From Neobacillus nitrireducens (lineage in GTDB: Bacteria; Bacillota; Bacilli; Bacillales; Cytobacillaceae): DNA of 64,000 bases. The notes under the pieces are model-generated. The model saw only the letters and a list, made by a program, of their open reading frames with translations, had not been told where the DNA came from and did not search any database. The first letter of the stretch is position 1; each line of letters begins with the position of its first letter. The stretch covers positions 4,245,001 to 4,309,000 of the forward strand of contig NZ_CP133262.1 in assembly GCF_030915405.1 (NCBI RefSeq), read 5' to 3'. Below are positions 26,380 to 35,945 of the stretch, in pieces. The position numbers and the translations under genes are program-made.

Positions 26380-26500
26380 GAAGCGAGCCTCCTTATATTT
26401 CAAAAAATCTGGGCTAATTGCCTAAGATATATTATGAAGTGGAGAAAAATATGTGAATGCCCAGTGATTATAAATTTACGAAAAAAGGGAAGTTTTGCAG

Positions 26501-27295
26501 ATGAACCAAAACAGTAATGGTAGAATCGTCGATATCATGCGCTTTCCTTCTCCAAATCCTAACGTTGAATTAAAAGTCATCACGTACCTTTCCAATGGAT
26601 TACGAGTGAAGGGATTGCTTGCGGAACCGATTGGGGAAGGTGACTATGATGGATTCCTTTATTTACGCGGTGGTATTAAAAATGTGGGCAAAGTTCGACC
26701 CGCAAGGATTGCCCAGTTTGCTGCAGAGGGCTTTATTGTTTTTGCCCCTTACTATCGCGGGAATCAAGGTGGGGAGGGCAATGAGGATTTTGCCGGTGAC
26801 GATCGGGAAGATGCGTTTTCAGCCTTTTTGCTGTTAAAATCATTACCTAGGGTGCAAGAAATACATATTTTTGGATTCTCACGTGGCGGTGTGATGGCAC
26901 TTTTAACCGCAATTGAGTTTCCTGAAACTGCCTCTGTTGTCACCTGGGGTGGGGTCAGTGATATGTCCCTCACCTATTTGGAACGGAAAGATTTACGGAG
27001 AATGATGAAACGAGTCATTGGCGGAACCCCACAGAAGTTTCCAGAACGGTACGAAGACAGGACCCCACTTTATCAATTAGAAAGAATGTCAGCCCCTGTA
27101 CTGATTATCCATGGGGTGAAGGATGGAAATGTCTCGGTGGAACACGCGTATCGACTAGAGAAAAGGCTAAGGTTTTTAGAAAAAACAGTCCAAGTATGGT
27201 ACTTTAACGAGTTTACACATTACTTTCCCCCGGCAGTAAACAGAAAAGTAGTTAATGATTTAACGAATTGGATGAAAAGTCATCGCAAAAGATGA
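26501..27295 (+). CDS. ytmA: alpha/beta hydrolase of the prolyl oligopeptidase type, YtmA-like
   Basis: Predicted cytosolic serine hydrolase. The nucleophile elbow is GFSRGGVMAL, Asp lies in HGVKDGNVSVEHA and His in FTHYFPP, completing the triad. FAPYYRGNQGGEGNEDFAG matches the S9-peptidase-like group. 264 residues from the ATG at 26501. Substrate unknown. It stands between the ytl importer and ytmB as in B. subtilis. Confidence 0.87.
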   Translation: MNQNSNGRIVDIMRFPSPNPNVELKVITYLSNGLRVKGLLAEPIGEGDYDGFLYLRGGIKNVGKVRPARIAQFAAEGFIVFAPYYRGNQGGEGNEDFAGDDREDAFSAFLLLKSLPRVQEIHIFGFSRGGVMALLTAIEFPETASVVTWGGVSDMSLTYLERKDLRRMMKRVIGGTPQKFPERYEDRTPLYQLERMSAPVLIIHGVKDGNVSVEHAYRLEKRLRFLEKTVQVWYFNEFTHYFPPAVNRKVVNDLTNWMKSHRKR

Positions 27296-27332
27296 TAATA
27301 TATAGGTAATACAAGCAGAGGAGCGGATATTA

Positions 27333-27575
27333 ATGGGTATGCCTCTTGAGTTAAATACGATGATTGTGACTAAAGGCAGAGAGAAACGGGTCGAGGAAAA
27401 CGTCTTTTTGTTAGAAAAAGAAGGGTACAGACTTTATCCAATCGAGATTCCAATTGATGTTAGAAAAACAATGGATAGTGATTCAAGCGGTACCGCATTG
27501 ATAAAAAAAGTTGAGTTGCAAAATAACAGAACGACAATAACCTATCAATTAGTTTCATTGAATTCGACGAATTAA
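27333..27575 (+). CDS. ytmB: DUF2584 protein, YtmB-like
   Basis: 80-residue soluble protein: MPLELNTMIVTKGREKR and YRLYPIEIPIDVRKT are characteristic of the YtmB/DUF2584 family. Function unknown. ATG at 27333 after GAGGAG, 37 bases after ytmA, so the two may be co-transcribed. A hairpin follows the stop. Confidence 0.85.
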   Translation: MGMPLELNTMIVTKGREKRVEENVFLLEKEGYRLYPIEIPIDVRKTMDSDSSGTALIKKVELQNNRTTITYQLVSLNSTN

Positions 27576-27582
27576 TAATAGG

Positions 27583-27610
27583 AAAGCCCATATCAAAATG
27601 ATATGGGCTT
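27583..27610 (+). terminator. hairpin after ytmB, weak terminator
   Basis: AAGCCCATATCA/TGATATGGGCTT with a 3- to 4-base loop. The following T-run is poor, so termination may be partial. Confidence 0.55.
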
Positions 27611-27635
27611 AGATGTATCATTGAAATTAGATGAT

Positions 27636-27779
27636 GTCCAGCTCCAGCGCCCAACGGCTAGTGGACTTCGCCCTTTTCCCTACGATAAGTCAACATCGAA
27701 TCGCTACGCTCTCCGTGTTTCCTTTATCTCAGTCAAAGTGCTCCAGTCCATACGCCGCTAAACGGGCGCTTCCGCTTAC
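27636..27779. repeat. dispersed structured intergenic repeat, copy 2
   Basis: Near-identical to copy 1 at 16686: GCGCCCAACGGCTAGTGGAC at the left, the internal CCCTACGATAAGTCAACATCG, and CCATACGCCGCTAAACGGGC at the right. Its right end runs into the stop codon of pckA (27776-27778), so the element abuts or replaces the natural 3' flank of that gene. Confidence 0.85.
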
Positions 27780-29362
27780 GAGGTTGGTCCGCCGTTTTCT
27801 TTAATATCTTGGGAAACATTTTTGAATTTCTTGAAGTTATCTTGGAACTTTGCTGCTAATTCTTTTGCCTTCTTCTCATAGGCAAAAGGATCAGACCAAG
27901 TTTTAACCGGCTGCAGGACTTCATCTGGAACCCCTGCGATATGGAGCGGGATATTTAATCCAAAGATCTCATCCTTCACGGTTTCAACATGATTTAGTTC
28001 ACCTTCAAGTGCCGCTTGAACCATGGCACGTGTGTAGGAAAGCTTCATCCGATTACCAACACCGTATTCTCCGCCAGTCCAGCCAGTATTGACTAGAAAA
28101 ACATTGGCATTGTGCTCAAGGATTTTTTCACCGAGCATTTCTGCGTAACGAGTCGCAGGGAGAGGTAGGAATGGAGCGCCAAAGCAGGTCGAGAAGGTAG
28201 CTTGTGGTGATGTTATTCCACGCTCGGTTCCAGCTAATTTTGATGTGTAGCCGCTTAAAAAGTGATACATCGCCTGTTCCTTTGTTAATTTGGAAATTGG
28301 AGGAAGCACTCCAAAGGCATCAGCCGTTAAAAAGACGATTGTGTTAGGATGACCCGCGATGCTTGGTTGAACAATATTATCGATTGCATCAATCGGATAT
28401 GCTGCACGTGTATTTTCTGTCAACGTTCCATCATCGTAATCAGGGACTCTAGATTCCTGGTTCAATGTCACATTTTCTAGGACAGTTCCAAAGCGGATCG
28501 CATCAAAAATTTGCGGTTCTTTTTCACGAGAAAGATTGATACATTTTGCATAGCAGCCGCCCTCGATATTAAAGACGCCATTAGATGACCAGCCGTGCTC
28601 GTCGTCACCTATTAGTCGGCGGTTCGGATCAGCAGACAAAGTTGTTTTACCTGTTCCGGACAAGCCAAAGAATAGAGCCACATCGCCTTCATTGCCAACA
28701 TTAGCAGAACAGTGCATGGAAAAAATATTACTTTCAGGGAGTAAGTAATTCATGACAGAAAATATAGATTTCTTCATTTCACCGGCGTATTCTGTTCCAC
28801 CGATTAAAACAATTCTTTTCTCAAAAGAAATCATAATAAAAGCTTCTGAGTTCGTACCATCAACAGCAGGATCTGCCTTGAAATTAGGTGCAGAAATAAC
28901 AGTGAAACCGGCATCATGAGCAAGTAATTCATCATCAGTAGGTCGAATAAACAACTGATGTACAAATAAATTTTGCCAAGCTAACTCATTTACGACTTGG
29001 ATAGACAAGCGTGATTTTTTATCAGCACCTGCAAAGCCTTTAAAAACAAAAATTTCATTTTTCTTTCTTAAATAATCAATAACCTTATGATAAAGTCCTG
29101 TGAAAACCGCTTCAGAAATAGGTTGGTTGGTAGTGCCCCATTCAATTTTCTCTTTCGTTGATTCTTCTAAAACAATGAATTTGTCTTGAGGAGAGCGGCC
29201 AGTATATTTTCCGGTAACAACACTAATTGCTCCGGTAGAGGTGAGTGATCCCTCATCACGAGTTAAGATCTTTTCCACTAATTGAGGTACTGATAATTGG
29301 ACATTTACATGATTTTCCTTTAATAATTGCAATAACTCATTTCGAGTATCAACTGAATTCAT
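27776..29362 (-). CDS. pckA: phosphoenolpyruvate carboxykinase (ATP) PckA
   Basis: Gluconeogenic decarboxylation of oxaloacetate to PEP using ATP. P-loop [20 protein letters not shown] with the metal-binding GDDEHGW next to it, preceded by MHCSANVG. 528 residues, the usual size. AAGGAAGG precedes the ATG. Divergent from metK, an arrangement shared with B. subtilis. Its stop lies in the right end of repeat copy 2. Confidence 0.96.
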   Translation of the reverse strand: MNSVDTRNELLQLLKENHVNVQLSVPQLVEKILTRDEGSLTSTGAISVVTGKYTGRSPQDKFIVLEESTKEKIEWGTTNQPISEAVFTGLYHKVIDYLRKKNEIFVFKGFAGADKKSRLSIQVVNELAWQNLFVHQLFIRPTDDELLAHDAGFTVISAPNFKADPAVDGTNSEAFIMISFEKRIVLIGGTEYAGEMKKSIFSVMNYLLPESNIFSMHCSANVGNEGDVALFFGLSGTGKTTLSADPNRRLIGDDEHGWSSNGVFNIEGGCYAKCINLSREKEPQIFDAIRFGTVLENVTLNQESRVPDYDDGTLTENTRAAYPIDAIDNIVQPSIAGHPNTIVFLTADAFGVLPPISKLTKEQAMYHFLSGYTSKLAGTERGITSPQATFSTCFGAPFLPLPATRYAEMLGEKILEHNANVFLVNTGWTGGEYGVGNRMKLSYTRAMVQAALEGELNHVETVKDEIFGLNIPLHIAGVPDEVLQPVKTWSDPFAYEKKAKELAAKFQDNFKKFKNVSQDIKENGGPTS

Positions 29363-29434
29363 ATTATAAACCTTCCTTTATTTTAGTTTTTATGTTGTAA
29401 ATAATACAAAAAGTATAACACATTGACTAGATTG

Positions 29435-29474
29435 ATGCATACTATTTAACAGAATTTTTTAAAATTATGCATAC
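29435..29474. promoter_or_regulatory. paired ATGCATAC motifs upstream of pckA
   Basis: ATGCATAC occurs at 29435-29442 and again at 29467-29474, 32 bp apart, about three helical turns. The position, 73-112 bp before the pckA start, suits an operator pair. The match to the CcpN consensus known at B. subtilis pckA is not good, so the regulator is open. Confidence 0.3.
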
Positions 29475-29546
29475 CTGAATGAAAATGGAAATTATACTAT
29501 TTTGAAATTTCCCTATTGACATGGACGAAGATTCTTAAAAAATCCA

Positions 29547-29574
29547 TTGACATTGTTTGATGATGTGTTAATAT
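29547..29574 (+). promoter_or_regulatory. sigma-A promoter of metK
   Basis: Perfect TTGACA, 16-base gap, TAATAT. The predicted start near 29581 lies just before the SAM riboswitch. Confidence 0.75.
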
Positions 29575-29593
29575 TCTAAGTTGAACGGATACT

Positions 29594-29732
29594 CTCTTAT
29601 CCCGAGCTGGTGGAGGGACAGGCCCAATGAAACCCAGCAACCTGCAGTATGAAAAGATTGACCACCTAAAAGGTCCTTTTCACGTGCGAAGGTGCTAATC
29701 TGACGCAAGGCTCAAGCCTTGAACGATAAGAG
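29594..29732 (+). ncRNA. SAM-I riboswitch (S-box) controlling metK
   Basis: P1 pairs CTCTTATC (29594) with GATAAGAG (29725). Between them are the S-box core segments GAGCTGGTGGAGGGAC, GGCCCAATGAAACCCAGCAACC and GGTGCTAATC, in the expected order. It acts by premature termination when SAM is abundant. Confidence 0.95.
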
Positions 29733-29747
29733 CGAAAGGCCCGGAAC

Positions 29748-29779
29748 AACCTTTCCTCTCAGGAAGGTTTTTTGTTTTG
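29748..29779 (+). terminator. riboswitch-controlled terminator of metK
   Basis: AACCTTTCCT/AGGAAGGTT with a short loop and TTTTTTGTTTT directly after, 16 bases behind P1 of the SAM riboswitch. Confidence 0.9.
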
Positions 29780-29931
29780 TATAAGTCCTTTTATGAAAAC
29801 AGTCTCTAATAAAAATCCTTTGTTTATTACATACTAAGGGAATGAGTACCGTATCAAATTCTCGGGGTTCAAGAAGTATTCCTGTAACCTTCCAAAAACC
29901 TCGATAATCTCATATTATAGGAGGAATTCAG

Positions 29932-31131
29932 ATGTCAACAAAACGTCGTTTGTTCACTTCTGAATCAGTTACTGAGGGTCATCCTGATAAGATTTGTGAC
30001 CAAATTTCTGATTCCATTTTAGATGCTATCTTAGCAAAGGATGCTAATGCCCGTGTTGCGGCTGAGACTTCAGTAACAACAGGACTAGTGTTAGTTGCAG
30101 GGGAAATCACCACGTCTACTTACGTGGATATTCCAAAAATTGTTCGTGAAACGATTAAAAACATCGGATACAATCGTGCGAAATTTGGTTTTGACTCTGA
30201 GACATGTGCTGTTTTAACATCTATTGATGAACAGTCTCCGGACATTGCGATGGGGGTTGACCAAGCATTAGAAGCACGCGAAGGTCATATGTCAGACGAG
30301 GAAATCGAAGCAATTGGTGCAGGGGACCAAGGGTTAATGTTTGGTTTTGCTTGTAATGAAACGAAAGAGCTTATGCCACTTCCGATTTCACTAGCTCACA
30401 AGCTGGCTCGCAAATTAACTGAGGTTCGGAAAGATAAAGTGCTTGATTACCTTCGTCCCGACGGAAAAACTCAAGTAACGGTGGAATATGATGAGAATGA
30501 TAAACCAGTCCGTATTGATACGATTGTCATCTCCACTCAACACAATCCGGAAGTTACGTTAGAGCAAATTCAACGGAATTTAAAGGAATATGTGATCAAT
30601 CCAGTTGTTCCAAAAGAGCTCATAGATGAAAATACAAAATATTTTATTAATCCAACCGGCCGTTTCGTTATTGGCGGACCACAGGGGGATGCAGGTTTAA
30701 CTGGTCGGAAGATTATTGTTCATACATATGGCGGATATGCTCGCCATGGCGGTGGTGCCTTCTCCGGTAAGGATCCAACAAAGGTTGATCGTTCTGCAGC
30801 CTATGCGGCACGTTATGTTGCTAAAAACATCGTAGCTTCCGGCCTTGCCGACAAGTGTGAAGTTCAACTTGCCTATGCAATTGGTGTAGCACGACCAGTT
30901 TCGATTGCAGTTGATACGTTTGGTACCGGTAAAGTAAGCGAAGATGTGCTAGTTGACTTAGTTAGTAAAAACTTCGATCTTCGCCCTGCTGGCATCATTA
31001 ACATGTTGGATCTGCGTCGCCCAATTTATCAGCAAACAGCAGCTTACGGTCACTTTGGCCGTACAGATGTGGATCTTCCTTGGGAGCGCACAGATAAAGT
31101 AGAAACATTACGAGAGCAAGCAAATCTATAA
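29932..31131 (+). CDS. metK: S-adenosylmethionine synthetase MetK
   Basis: Makes SAM from methionine and [22 protein letters not shown] near the N-terminus has the ATP/metal-binding residues. [12 protein letters not shown] and [19 protein letters not shown] are the two PROSITE-type signatures. 399 residues. AGGAGG lies ten bases before the ATG. Behind the S-box leader, and a supplier of SAM for SpeD, MnmL, MnmM and LuxS-linked recycling in this window. Confidence 0.98.
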   Translation: MSTKRRLFTSESVTEGHPDKICDQISDSILDAILAKDANARVAAETSVTTGLVLVAGEITTSTYVDIPKIVRETIKNIGYNRAKFGFDSETCAVLTSIDEQSPDIAMGVDQALEAREGHMSDEEIEAIGAGDQGLMFGFACNETKELMPLPISLAHKLARKLTEVRKDKVLDYLRPDGKTQVTVEYDENDKPVRIDTIVISTQHNPEVTLEQIQRNLKEYVINPVVPKELIDENTKYFINPTGRFVIGGPQGDAGLTGRKIIVHTYGGYARHGGGAFSGKDPTKVDRSAAYAARYVAKNIVASGLADKCEVQLAYAIGVARPVSIAVDTFGTGKVSEDVLVDLVSKNFDLRPAGIINMLDLRRPIYQQTAAYGHFGRTDVDLPWERTDKVETLREQANL

Positions 31132-31140
31132 ATAGAAAAG

Positions 31141-31177
31141 CGGGGAGTTACATACTATATGTAACTCCTGTTTTTTT
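31141..31177 (+). terminator. rho-independent terminator of metK
   Basis: GGAGTTACAT/ATGTAACTCC around ACTAT, followed by a run of seven Ts. Confidence 0.9.
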
Positions 31178-31414
31178 CTCCGTCTATATACCTGTACAAT
31201 TAATCAAATTTTAAATAAAATGAAGTGTTTAAGCAGGACAAAAGAAGTGAAAAATGTGGATAATAAATTTACCTATGGTTCACAGTGCATTTTTTACAAA
31301 AAAAGTGGTAGTATTAGAGAGTATGTTTTTTAAGTCCAGCTCTAGTGCAGGGACTTTTGCGCTTTTGAGCAATACGTCCGTTTGGCGGATATATAGAATG
31401 AGGTGAGGTACATA

Positions 31415-33319
31415 ATGTGTGGTTTTATCGGTTGTGTACACGACAAAACACAAAACTTTAGTGATGAGCAAAAACAACAATTTAAAAATATGAACGATAT
31501 TATAACACATCGCGGACCGGATGATGACGGTTTTTATTATGATGATCATATCCAATTTGGGTTCCGCCGTTTAAGTATCATTGATATTGAGAGTGGTCAT
31601 CAACCGCTAACATATGAAAATGAACGTTACTGGATTATTTTTAACGGTGAAGTTTATAACTATGTTGAACTGCGTGAAGAACTACTAACAGAAGGCTTAA
31701 CGTTTGCGACTAGTTCTGATACGGAAGTAATTATTGCACTATACAGCCATTTGAAGGAAAAAGCGGTTGAAAAACTGCGCGGTATGTTCTCTTTTGTTAT
31801 TTGGGATAAGCAAGAACAAACTCTTTATGGCGCTCGTGATCCCTTTGGAATTAAACCGTTTTTCTATTTTGAAGATGGGGAGAGAACCTTTTTTGCCTCT
31901 GAGAAAAAAAGCATTCTGTTAGGTCTCGAAAATGATGTACTTAATTATGATTCCCTGCAGCATTATTTGACCTATCAATTTGTTCCGGAACCCAACACTA
32001 TGTCTGATGGAATTAAAAAGTTAGAGCCGGGGCATTATTTTACAAAAAAAATAGGCTCACCGATGGAGATCAAACGATATTGGAAGGCACACTTTAAGCC
32101 CGTGCAAAAATCAGAACCTGATTTTATCAAGGAAATTAAAGATGTTCTCTTTGACTCTGTCAAAAAGCACATGCGCAGTGATGTTCCTGTTGGTTCGTTT
32201 CTTTCAGGCGGAATTGATTCTTCAATCATCGCATCGATTGCAAAAGAATATCACCCTGCGATTAAAACTTTCTCAGTTGGATTTGAGCATAATGGATTTA
32301 GTGAAATTGATGTTGCAAAAGAGACCGCTGAAAAGCTGGGTGTGGAAAATATCAGCTATGTGATTTCACCACAGGAATATATGAATGAAATTCCAAAAAT
32401 CATGTGGCATATGGATGATCCGCTAGCTGATCCGGCCTGTGTACCGCTTTATTTTGTTGCCCGTGAGGCAAGAAAGCATGTTACGGTTGTTCTCTCTGGT
32501 GAGGGTGCGGACGAATTATTTGGCGGTTACAATATTTATCATGAACCCCAATCATTAGAGGTATTTAATAATATTCCGAGAGCAGGCAAAGTGCTTTTAA
32601 AAGGGATCGCAGCCATGATGCCTGAGGGAATGAGAGGGAAAAGCTTTATCGAACGCGGTGTTACTCCAATGGAAGAACGCTATATTGGTAACGCGAAGAT
32701 GTTTACAGAAGAAGAGAAGCGTGAATTATTAAGTGTCTATCGTGAAGGGCTGGATTATCGCGATATTACGAAACCTCTGTACGCTGAATCACGAGGATAC
32801 GATCCAGTAGACCGGATGCAGTATATTGATATCCATACATGGATGCGCGGTGATATTTTACTGAAGGCTGATAAAGTGACGATGGCTCATTCTCTAGAGC
32901 TTCGAGTGCCATTCCTTGATAAAGCCGTTTTCGAAGTAGCTTCAAAGATTCCGACCAGCCTAAAAACTGTTCATGGAACAACGAAGTATATTTTGCGTAA
33001 AGCAGCGGAAGGCGTAGTGCCTGCCCATGTGCTTGACCGGAAAAAGCTAGGGTTTCCAGTGCCAATCCGTCATTGGCTAAAGGATGAAATGAACGAGTGG
33101 GCAAAAAATATTATCCGCGATAGTAACACGGATCATTTGATTAATAAATCATATGTGTTGCAATTACTTGAAGATCATTGCCAAGGCAAAGCAGACAACA
33201 GCAGGAAAATCTGGACTGTGTTGATGTTCATGGTATGGCATCAAGTGTATGTTGAGGATGTTTATTCCTTTCAACGTGATTACGCATTAGAAAAAGTACT
33301 ACAAACATCTAAAAATTAA
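31415..33319 (+). CDS. asnB: asparagine synthetase (glutamine-hydrolysing) AsnB
   Basis: An N-terminal class II glutaminase, with Cys2 in MCGFIGCV as the nucleophile after Met removal, is joined to an ATP-dependent synthetase with SFLSGGIDSSIIAS as the PP-loop. RGPDDDG and HWLKDEMNEW-type segments fit the B. subtilis AsnB group. 634 residues. The ATG at 31415 is required because Cys must be residue 2; GAGGTGAGG stands six bases before it. Follows metK, as in B. subtilis. Confidence 0.96.
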   Translation: MCGFIGCVHDKTQNFSDEQKQQFKNMNDIITHRGPDDDGFYYDDHIQFGFRRLSIIDIESGHQPLTYENERYWIIFNGEVYNYVELREELLTEGLTFATSSDTEVIIALYSHLKEKAVEKLRGMFSFVIWDKQEQTLYGARDPFGIKPFFYFEDGERTFFASEKKSILLGLENDVLNYDSLQHYLTYQFVPEPNTMSDGIKKLEPGHYFTKKIGSPMEIKRYWKAHFKPVQKSEPDFIKEIKDVLFDSVKKHMRSDVPVGSFLSGGIDSSIIASIAKEYHPAIKTFSVGFEHNGFSEIDVAKETAEKLGVENISYVISPQEYMNEIPKIMWHMDDPLADPACVPLYFVAREARKHVTVVLSGEGADELFGGYNIYHEPQSLEVFNNIPRAGKVLLKGIAAMMPEGMRGKSFIERGVTPMEERYIGNAKMFTEEEKRELLSVYREGLDYRDITKPLYAESRGYDPVDRMQYIDIHTWMRGDILLKADKVTMAHSLELRVPFLDKAVFEVASKIPTSLKTVHGTTKYILRKAAEGVVPAHVLDRKKLGFPVPIRHWLKDEMNEWAKNIIRDSNTDHLINKSYVLQLLEDHCQGKADNSRKIWTVLMFMVWHQVYVEDVYSFQRDYALEKVLQTSKN

Positions 33320-33321
33320 TG

Positions 33322-33354
33322 CAAAAAGCACCCAAATACCATGGGTGCTTTTTG
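33322..33354. terminator. bidirectional terminator between asnB and ytoA
   Basis: AAAAAGCACCCA/TGGGTGCTTTTT with a 7-base loop, usable in both directions. Confidence 0.88.
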
Positions 33355-33359
33355 TGTTT

Positions 33360-33869
33360 TTATTTTAGGGACTTATAGTATTGTCCCTTTTCTGCATATT
33401 CTGTAGAGATTCTTAGCATATCTTTTTTGTCTTCTTCGTTTAATTCTCTAATAACTTTTGCGGGTCTGCCAAATGCTAAGGTATTCGGGGGGATTTTCTT
33501 TCCTTGAGGTACTAAACTTCCCGCTCCAATAAACGCACCTTCACCGATTTCAGCATTATCAAGAATGATAGAACCCATGCCAATTAACGCCTTTTTTCGA
33601 ACGATACAACTGTGTAAAATAACTTGATGTCCAATCGTTACTTCATCTTCTAAAATTAGCGGGTTATTGGGGCTTTGGTGTAATATAGAATTATCTTGGA
33701 TATTTACTTTCTTCCCGATAATAGTTGGGGCTACATCCCCTCTGATCACAGTGTTAAACCAAACACTTGACTCATCGCCAATCTCGACATCACCAGTAAT
33801 CGTCACATAATCGGCGATGTAAGCAGAATCAGCTATGCGTGGATATTTATCTTTAAATGGATAAATCAT
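33360..33869 (-). CDS. ytoA: gamma-class carbonic anhydrase-like protein, YtoA-like
   Basis: Left-handed beta-helix of hexapeptide repeats (VTITGDVEIGDESSVW, VNIQDNSILHQ, VTIGHQVILHSC). The three His expected to bind metal in gamma carbonic anhydrases are present at 64, 81 and 86, so activity is possible; the family is also annotated as an acetyltransferase without proof. 169 residues, no signal peptide. Convergent with asnB. Confidence 0.87.
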   Translation of the reverse strand: MIYPFKDKYPRIADSAYIADYVTITGDVEIGDESSVWFNTVIRGDVAPTIIGKKVNIQDNSILHQSPNNPLILEDEVTIGHQVILHSCIVRKKALIGMGSIILDNAEIGEGAFIGAGSLVPQGKKIPPNTLAFGRPAKVIRELNEEDKKDMLRISTEYAEKGQYYKSLK

Positions 33870-34014
33870 TTTTCTCGCTCCTTTGGGATGATGATTCTAT
33901 TGTATCGGAAGTATGATGTGATTCACAAAATATTTGCCCTTTTTTAAAAAGGGACCCTATAAAAGTATAAAATTTTTCCAACAATAGGTAATAACTAATT
34001 CCAGGGGGAAGACT

Positions 34015-34818
34015 ATGTGGAAGTGGGAAGCAGAAGGGGAAGCGAAAGCTGTTATCGTGATGGTTCATGGTGCCATGGAACATCATCGCCGTTATGGCTG
34101 GCTGATTGAAATGTGGCGTTCAGCTGGGTTCCATGTGATTATGGCGGATCTTCCCGGGCAAGGGATGACAACAAGAGCGAACCGCGGTCATATTAATTCC
34201 TTCGATGAATACATTTTCGAGGTGAAGGATTGGATACAAGCAGCTTACCGCTATGATTTGCCAGTCTTTTTACTCGGTCACAGTATGGGAGGCTTGATCT
34301 CCATCCGCCTCTTACAGGAAGAAAGATTGAATGTTGCGGGAGTGATCCTTTCTTCGCCATGTTTAGGGTTAGTTCATACCCCGTCCAAATTTCTGGATCT
34401 TTTATCGCACGGCCTGAATGTGGTTTTCCCTTCACTGCGGATGAATTCCGGATTGACAGTCCAAATGGCGACTAGAAACGAAGAAGTACGGGAAGCCGAT
34501 TCTAATGATACTCTTTATATAACCAAGGTCTCGATTAGATGGTATCGGGAATTGTCAGGTGCCATGAAAGAGGCTTTTGAAGACCTTGAAAAAATACAGG
34601 ATATTCCGATGCTTGTCATGCAAGGCGGAGATGACAAAATTGTTAAAAAGGGCACTGTAAAGGAATGGTTCAATCACGTCCCGTTATCTGAAAAGAGATA
34701 TAAGGAATGGCCGAAATGTTATCATGAAATCTTTAATGAACCGGAACGGGAAGAGGTATTTGAGTATGCAAAGGATTTTGTTATTAGTCAAATAAAAGCA
34801 ATAGGTTATATTGTTTAG
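34015..34818 (+). CDS. ytpA: lysophospholipase-type alpha/beta hydrolase YtpA
   Basis: Serine hydrolase with GHSMGGLISIRLL as nucleophile elbow, Asp in MQGGDDKIV and His in CYHEIFNEPERE. B. subtilis YtpA has been linked to formation of the lysophospholipid antibiotic bacilysocin. 267 residues. The ATG at 34015 follows an AGGGGGGA ribosome binding site. It forms a two-gene operon with ytpB, 17 bases apart. Confidence 0.9.
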   Translation: MWKWEAEGEAKAVIVMVHGAMEHHRRYGWLIEMWRSAGFHVIMADLPGQGMTTRANRGHINSFDEYIFEVKDWIQAAYRYDLPVFLLGHSMGGLISIRLLQEERLNVAGVILSSPCLGLVHTPSKFLDLLSHGLNVVFPSLRMNSGLTVQMATRNEEVREADSNDTLYITKVSIRWYRELSGAMKEAFEDLEKIQDIPMLVMQGGDDKIVKKGTVKEWFNHVPLSEKRYKEWPKCYHEIFNEPEREEVFEYAKDFVISQIKAIGYIV

Positions 34819-34835
34819 AAAGGTTGTCGGTTTCA

Positions 34836-35918
34836 ATGATGCCAATCACCCTAATGTCTAGGGTCTATCGCAAAATACTTCCAGCTGTCCACAAAGAATT
34901 GGCTTATTGGAAAAGCCGTGCTGAAAATATTCCTAATGCGGAGCTAAGAACCCAGGCTCTTGCTAGTATTAAGCACAAAACCTTCCATTGTGAAGGAGGT
35001 GCCATCCTCGCACTAACTGCGAAAGAGGACTATAAAAAAGCAATAAAATTTATTGTAGCCTATCAAACAATCAGTGATTATCTAGATAATCTATGTGACA
35101 GAAGTACCTCACTTGATCCTAATGATTTTGCTGCGCTCCATGAATCGATGTCAGATGCACTGACTCTTAATGCGGAGAAGAAAAATTATTACCGACTTCG
35201 CGTGGACCAGGATGATGATAATTATTTGTATGATTTATCGGAAACCTGTCGTTCGGTTCTTAGAGAAGTAAAGAATTATGATGGAATCAAAGATTATTTG
35301 CTTGAGCTTTGCCAATACTATTGTGATTTACAAATACACAAGCATGTTACTAAAGAGGAGCGTGTCCCGCGCCTTGAAAAGTGGTTTCAAACCAATCAAG
35401 ATCACTTGCCTGAAATGGAATGGTATGAATTCTCCGCTTGTTCGGGTTCTACATTGGGGATATTCTGCTTAATCTCCTACTCGCTTCGTGAGGATTTTCA
35501 ACTTAGTGATGCTGAAAATATTCGAAAGGGATACTTTCCATATATTCAGGGTTTACATATTCTGTTGGATTATTTTATTGATCAAGAGGAGGACATAGCG
35601 GGAGGGGACTTGAATTTTTGTTCCTATTATCAAAGCGAAGAAATTCTTTTTCAGCGATTGAAACATTTTGTCGTAGAAGCAGACCGACACACGGAGTTCC
35701 TTCCACATAGAAATTTCCATCGCTTGATTAACCGTGGTTTGTTAGGAATATATTTGTCAGATGCCAAGGTCCGCAAACAGAAAAGGGTTCGTAGATTGGC
35801 AAAAGGAATAATTAAATCGGGCGGTTGGATTAGTTACTTCTTTTATTTCAACGGTCTTGCCTACCGTTCTGTGCAAAAATCAGTCCCGGCGTTTGTTACC
35901 AGGCTAATCACAAAATAA
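34836..35918 (+). CDS. ytpB: tetraprenyl-beta-curcumene synthase YtpB (DUF2600)
   Basis: Large terpene synthase that makes a C35 cyclic product from heptaprenyl diphosphate in Bacillus. TISDYLDNLCDRSTSLDP carries the Asp-rich metal motif, and DYFIDQEEDIAGGDLNF looks like a second one. HKTFHCEGGAIL is a family marker. About 360 residues. Of two adjacent ATGs at 34836 and 34839 I take the first; a TTG at 34824 lies on the ribosome binding site. Confidence 0.9.
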   Translation: MMPITLMSRVYRKILPAVHKELAYWKSRAENIPNAELRTQALASIKHKTFHCEGGAILALTAKEDYKKAIKFIVAYQTISDYLDNLCDRSTSLDPNDFAALHESMSDALTLNAEKKNYYRLRVDQDDDNYLYDLSETCRSVLREVKNYDGIKDYLLELCQYYCDLQIHKHVTKEERVPRLEKWFQTNQDHLPEMEWYEFSACSGSTLGIFCLISYSLREDFQLSDAENIRKGYFPYIQGLHILLDYFIDQEEDIAGGDLNFCSYYQSEEILFQRLKHFVVEADRHTEFLPHRNFHRLINRGLLGIYLSDAKVRKQKRVRRLAKGIIKSGGWISYFFYFNGLAYRSVQKSVPAFVTRLITK

Positions 35919-35945
35919 ACCAGGCGGGAAGGCCTGGTTTTAAAT
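35919..35945. terminator. bidirectional terminator between ytpB and mnmM
   Basis: AACCAGGC/GCCTGGTT around a short GGGAAG-containing loop with A/T runs on both sides; it overlaps the last codons of mnmM. Confidence 0.8.

Noticed and set aside
26380..26500. THI-box or S-box before the ytlACD importer
   Set aside because: Neither a CTGAGA thiamine core nor S-box segments are present, so no ligand can be inferred from regulation.
31334..31393. Possible fourth copy of the dispersed hairpin repeat (GTCCAGCTCTAGTGCAGGGACTT...)
   Set aside because: Only the opening bases resemble the element and the right arm cannot be found; too short to claim.
31280..31555. 91-codon minus-strand frame over the asnB start
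   Set aside because: Antisense to the conserved AsnB N-terminus, no ribosome binding site.
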